The notes under the pieces were generated by a model. The model was not told the DNA's origin. It was given only the letters and a program-made list of their open reading frames with translations, and made no database searches. Below, in pieces: positions 6,789-9,116 of a DNA stretch of 9,116 nucleotides. Position 1 is the first letter of the stretch; the number at the start of each line of letters is the position of its first letter. The stretch comes from an uncultured Clostridium sp. GTDB lineage: Bacteria; Bacillota; Clostridia; Lachnospirales; Lachnospiraceae. A program made the translations under genes and the position numbers. The stretch covers positions 1 to 9,116 of the forward strand of contig UQXF01000113.1 in NCBI GenBank assembly GCA_900544905.1, in the 5' to 3' direction.

Positions 6789-7529
6789 CTATTTCTTCAG
6801 TTTCCCGTCTTTTGTGACATTCTTTAATTTTGTTTTATAAAATGCCCCAGAGCCAATAGTTCTTATACTTTTTATATTTTTTACTGTCTTTAAATTTGTA
6901 CAGCGGTAAAACGCTCTTGCCTGTATCTTCTTGCATCCATTTGGCAAAATAACCTTTTTAACCGGACTATACGCAAATGCCCGGCTGGCTATCGTCTTTA
7001 CTCCCTTTGGCACCTTATATGTACCTTTCTGCGTTACCGCACCATATAATATTTTACCATTCTTTGATAACACAGAACCTTTTACACTCTTAAATCTAGT
7101 GTTTTCTTTATCAATATAAATTGTTTTTAATTTCATAAAATTTGTAAAGGTTCCCTTTTCAATACTGGAAATTGTTTTAGGCAAAATAATTTTCTTTGTT
7201 TTTTTATTTTTTTCACATTTGCAGCTATCCTGTTTTAAGGATGCATCTGGATAATCAGGATAACATAAGCCTGTAACTTCTGTCACAATATATTCTTTAT
7301 TTCCGATGGAAACTGTTTCTGGAATGTTAATCACTGTAAGCTTATTCTGCAGCTTTGCACTAACTTCCCCTTCTTTATCATCGGTGGCATCTTTTATGAT
7401 ATAATAATCAGCTGCCTTTGTTTTTAAATCCGCATCCAACAGCTTCGCTTCGGCTTTGGAAGAATAAGCTCCTGCCAGACACACAATACTAAATATAGCT
7501 AATAATAATTTTAATGTTAATGACTTCAT
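6789..7529 (-). CDS. BspA-like leucine-rich-repeat protein, secreted
   Basis: A 246-residue exported protein. Residues 1-28 form a signal peptide (basic MKSLTLK, hydrophobic core, AEA cleavage site before K29); the cysteine at 17 does not fit a lipobox. From about 112 to 238 it shows the LRR_5/BspA repeat pattern with units such as KKIILPKTISSIEKGTF, GTYKVPKGVKTIASRAFAYS, KKVILPNGCKKIQARAFYRC and IRTIGSGAFYKT. BspA-like proteins usually mediate binding to host or matrix proteins or other bacteria; this one is short, with about four or five repeats and no visible wall anchor. The ATG overlaps the TGA of the upstream gene by ATGA and has GGAGG seven bases ahead, so translation is coupled. The mature protein is very lysine-rich. 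It could be a ligand or partner for the other exported products of the operon; that is inference. Confidence 0.88.
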   Translation of the reverse strand: MKSLTLKLLLAIFSIVCLAGAYSSKAEAKLLDADLKTKAADYYIIKDATDDKEGEVSAKLQNKLTVINIPETVSIGNKEYIVTEVTGLCYPDYPDASLKQDSCKCEKNKKTKKIILPKTISSIEKGTFTNFMKLKTIYIDKENTRFKSVKGSVLSKNGKILYGAVTQKGTYKVPKGVKTIASRAFAYSPVKKVILPNGCKKIQARAFYRCTNLKTVKNIKSIRTIGSGAFYKTKLKNVTKDGKLKK

Positions 7530-8140
7530 CTGATATCCTCCATGTTTTTATAAATCTTAATATCTGCGCTTTTTCTTTTTGCTTCTAACCAATTATCAAA
7601 AACATATTCCTCAAAATCAATATAATACTTTTCAAGAAATTCTTCTTTGGACATTCCAGTTGGAAAATCCTTCTCTTTTTTCTTTTGATTATAATAATCT
7701 TCTTTTAATTGTTCCCCATTATTCTGCAACATTTCTTCTACAACAATATCATATACATTGTCATATATGATTTGTAATTTAATACCTTCATAAAAATCTT
7801 TCTTCCCATATATACGAATACCTTCTTTATAAACATCAGGAAGCGTAGTTTTATATTCATTAACAACTGAGTAAATGTCTCTATCCGTAATTTCGATACC
7901 TATATCATCTGCATTAGAAACTACTACCATTTCATTAATAAGACTTTCCAACACTATTTGGGGATTATCCTCACTATCTAATTGTAAATATATTTTCTGG
8001 ACATCTTTATATAAAATTTCCTGACCATTTACGGTTGCTACAACCTCATTTTGAATTAAATATCTTTGAAGTTGAAAATTTACACAAAAAATCAGAATCA
8101 GAAAGATTGCACCAGCTAATAATTTTCTTCTATTATTCAT
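7526..8140 (-). CDS. SurA-N/PrsA-like membrane-anchored chaperone-type protein
   Basis: The 204-residue protein begins with a basic N-terminus (NNRRK) and a hydrophobic anchor at about 7-24. It then shows hallmarks of the SurA N-terminal chaperone fold: VVATVNGQEILYKDVQKIY (33-51) and VLESLINEM followed by ADDIGIEITDRDI (to about 89). The rest is helical and highly charged, up to IKIYKNMEDIR. No parvulin (PPIase) domain is visible and the protein is too short to hold one after the SurA-N part, so this is a chaperone-only form. Likely outside the membrane, assisting folding or export of an operon partner (inference). The cysteine at 19 lacks a lipobox. Start choice: the frame opens with TTG at 8146, overlapping the upstream TGA, and reaches ATG at 8140 two bases after that stop; neither has a clear Shine-Dalgarno, implying translational coupling. 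Confidence 0.8.
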   Translation of the reverse strand: MNNRRKLLAGAIFLILIFCVNFQLQRYLIQNEVVATVNGQEILYKDVQKIYLQLDSEDNPQIVLESLINEMVVVSNADDIGIEITDRDIYSVVNEYKTTLPDVYKEGIRIYGKKDFYEGIKLQIIYDNVYDIVVEEMLQNNGEQLKEDYYNQKKKEKDFPTGMSKEEFLEKYYIDFEEYVFDNWLEAKRKSADIKIYKNMEDIR

Positions 8141-8142
8141 AA

Positions 8143-8841
8143 TCAATAATATTTTCGGTTACTTTTCCACTTTTTCTTGTGACTTGAACAAAATTTATTT
8201 ATATACCCAAATCCTGATGACTTCATAACACAGTTTTTATTACAGTGGTTTAAATTATATGTATGCCCTATTTCATGTTGAATTGTTTCCGCCTCCGAAT
8301 TATAAGTAGAGGCAAACACCAATACCTTTGGTCCTCCTTTCACCTTGCCAAGATAGGATATTCCTGCCACGCCTTTAGGCTCACGTCCTGATAAGCCTAC
8401 AAGCATGTCAACATTTCCACTTATTTTATTTTTCTTTACAAAATCCTCATATATCTTTTCATCATCAGTCGATTTTTTTGATGTAAAAGATACAGCTTCT
8501 TTCGGTTTAAAATAAATATTAAACTCCGAATACAATGCCTTTGTACCTTTTTTAGTTACTTTCTTTGCTCTAACTTTCCAATCTTTTTTGTGCAGTTTTT
8601 GATATTCTTTATCACACAAAGTTTTAACATTAACCACAACGCAACCCTTTTTAAGTTTTTTGGAAATTTCAGGTTCATCTTCTAAAACCTGATTGTCCGC
8701 TGAACTTTTTTCAAACTCTTTTTTACTTGTATATTTTTTTGTTTCAACATTATACTTATTATTAGATAAAAAATTTAGATTTAATATTCCTACTAATAAT
8801 AGTAATATAAACGTAATGTAAAATAGACTTTTATTTTTCAT
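8143..8841 (-). CDS. Archaemetzincin-like zinc metalloprotease, membrane-tethered or secreted
   Basis: The 232-residue first gene of the AT-rich operon has an N-terminal hydrophobic segment (about 7-25), a Lys/Glu-rich linker, and a C-terminal metalloprotease domain. Residues 189-200 read HEIGHTYNLNHC, a metzincin HEXXHXXXXXH zinc site with H189, H193, H199 and catalytic E190. It is followed by C204-V-M206, the Met-turn, and FCSSH (217-221). The HC...CVM...FC order is that of archaemetzincins (family M54), where four cysteines hold a second, structural zinc. Two differences stand out: the usual glycine of HEXXHXXG is N196, and the last cysteine of CXXC is H221, giving a Cys3His set. Archaemetzincins are normally cytosolic; an export signal is unusual. 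Start: ATG at 8841 with AAGGAG seven bases upstream. Substrate unknown. It overlaps the next gene closely. Confidence 0.87.
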   Translation of the reverse strand: MKNKSLFYITFILLLLVGILNLNFLSNNKYNVETKKYTSKKEFEKSSADNQVLEDEPEISKKLKKGCVVVNVKTLCDKEYQKLHKKDWKVRAKKVTKKGTKALYSEFNIYFKPKEAVSFTSKKSTDDEKIYEDFVKKNKISGNVDMLVGLSGREPKGVAGISYLGKVKGGPKVLVFASTYNSEAETIQHEIGHTYNLNHCNKNCVMKSSGFGYINKFCSSHKKKWKSNRKYY

Positions 8842-8958
8842 ATATTTTCTCCTTCACCTTTTATTCAAAAGTTTACTCGACATATTTAGCCAGTTATTTT
8901 TTATATCATTTGTAAATACTACTTCCTCCTTCTCATATAATTTATTTCTTTCAGCTAC

Positions 8959-8987
8959 AGTTTATAATTTTTACATACTTTTGTCAA
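8959..8987 (-). promoter_or_regulatory. Promoter of the metalloprotease operon
   Basis: On the minus strand a perfect -35 TTGACA (8987-8982) is followed by 17 bases and TAAACT (8964-8959, four of six consensus bases). An alternative -10 TATAAA lies two bases closer. The expected start is near 8952, leaving a leader of about 110 bases. The imperfect -10 is in keeping with a promoter that needs an activator. Confidence 0.7.
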
Positions 8988-9000
8988 GCATAGTCTTTCA

Positions 9001-9021
9001 TTCTTAATATTTTCTTAATAT
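9001..9021 (-). repeat. 11-base-period direct repeat upstream of the -35
   Basis: TTCTTAATAT occurs at 9001-9010 and again at 9012-9021 (ATATTAAGAA on the minus strand). One helical turn separates the copies, and the pair lies 14-34 bases upstream of the -35, centred near -59. Paired direct repeats at this period are typical binding sites of OmpR/PhoB-family response regulators. Confidence 0.55.
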
Positions 9022-9024
9022 ATC

Positions 9025-9092
9025 ATGTCGCCTGTCGGCTCCATGCGGACATTCGCCAATGCCGCTTCGAGCAAGCCCGAGCGTCGCTGAGC
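9025..9092. repeat. GC-rich multi-hairpin segment, possible dispersed repeat
   Basis: Composition switches abruptly from AT-rich to GC-rich here. One hairpin pairs GCGG-CATT (9045-9053, one bulged A) with AATG-CCGC (9058-9065) around CGCC; another pairs CGCTTCGAGC (9063-9072) imperfectly with GCCCGAGCG (9075-9083). The plus strand also reads as a 21-codon open frame (9025-9090) with no ribosome binding site. It may be a REP-like element, an end of a neighbouring gene's structure, or a chimeric join; the contig stops just after it. Confidence 0.4.
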
Positions 9093-9102
9093 TCATTATT
9101 TC

Positions 9103-9116
9103 CTGTCTCTTATACA
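9103..9116 (-). other. Nextera mosaic-end adapter start (artefact)
   Basis: CTGTCTCTTATACA is the first 14 bases of the reverse-complemented Tn5 mosaic end that begins Nextera read-through. Together with the adapter at 1-50 it shows that both contig ends were closed by untrimmed adapter. Confidence 0.93.

Noticed and set aside
1..9116. CRISPR arrays, tRNA or rRNA genes, insertion sequences
   Set aside because: No regularly spaced repeats, no cloverleaf or rRNA-like sequence and no transposase motif were found on either strand.

Overview
The window looks like a chromosomal contig from a Gram-positive, low-to-mid GC Firmicute, most probably a gut Lachnospiraceae (Clostridia). The grounds are AGGAGG-type ribosome binding sites, an oxygen-detoxifying flavodiiron protein, a BspA-like leucine-rich-repeat protein, and the style of the AspRS and FprA sequences. 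Species cannot be named from sequence reading alone. Both ends are sequencing-library adapter, not genome: bases 1-50 are an Illumina P7/i7/Nextera read-2 adapter and bases 9103-9116 are the start of the Nextera mosaic end. Natural sequence is therefore about 51-9102.

Layout. (1) 51-925, plus strand: the 3' part of a conserved hypothetical gene cut by the adapter, then an orphan 82-residue small protein with a strong ribosome binding site and a strong intrinsic terminator. (2) 925-1127: a convergent intergenic region with hairpins and a C-rich single-stranded stretch, possibly only a bidirectional terminator, possibly a small RNA. (3) 1128-5815, minus strand, mid GC: aspS (aspartyl-tRNA synthetase), a cytosolic GH26 mannanase-like glycosidase, a Nudix ADP-ribose-pyrophosphatase-type hydrolase, and fprA (flavodiiron protein). 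They are co-oriented with short gaps of 57, 65 and about 100 bases. The aspS leader holds a well-spaced promoter, a 26-base dyad at the expected transcription start and a terminator-like hairpin, so attenuation or repression is possible. (4) 6055-8841, minus strand, clearly AT-rich: four tightly coupled genes, each with an N-terminal membrane or signal segment. In transcription order they are an archaemetzincin-like zinc metalloprotease, a SurA-N/PrsA-like chaperone-type protein lacking a visible parvulin domain, a BspA-type LRR protein with a signal peptide, and an unrecognised membrane-anchored protein. (5) 8842-9102: the promoter region of that operon, with a perfect -35 TTGACA, an 11-base-period direct repeat just upstream of it, and then an abruptly GC-rich, strongly foldable segment cut by the contig end.

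The mid-GC block is housekeeping with ordinary accessory enzymes. The best candidate for something undescribed is the AT-rich four-gene cell-surface operon. It couples a tethered metalloprotease of the archaemetzincin type, with two unusual substitutions in its signature, to an export-side chaperone-like protein and an LRR surface protein, and its promoter architecture suggests activation by an OmpR/PhoB-family response regulator. That functional linkage is inferred from gene order, overlaps and export signals only.
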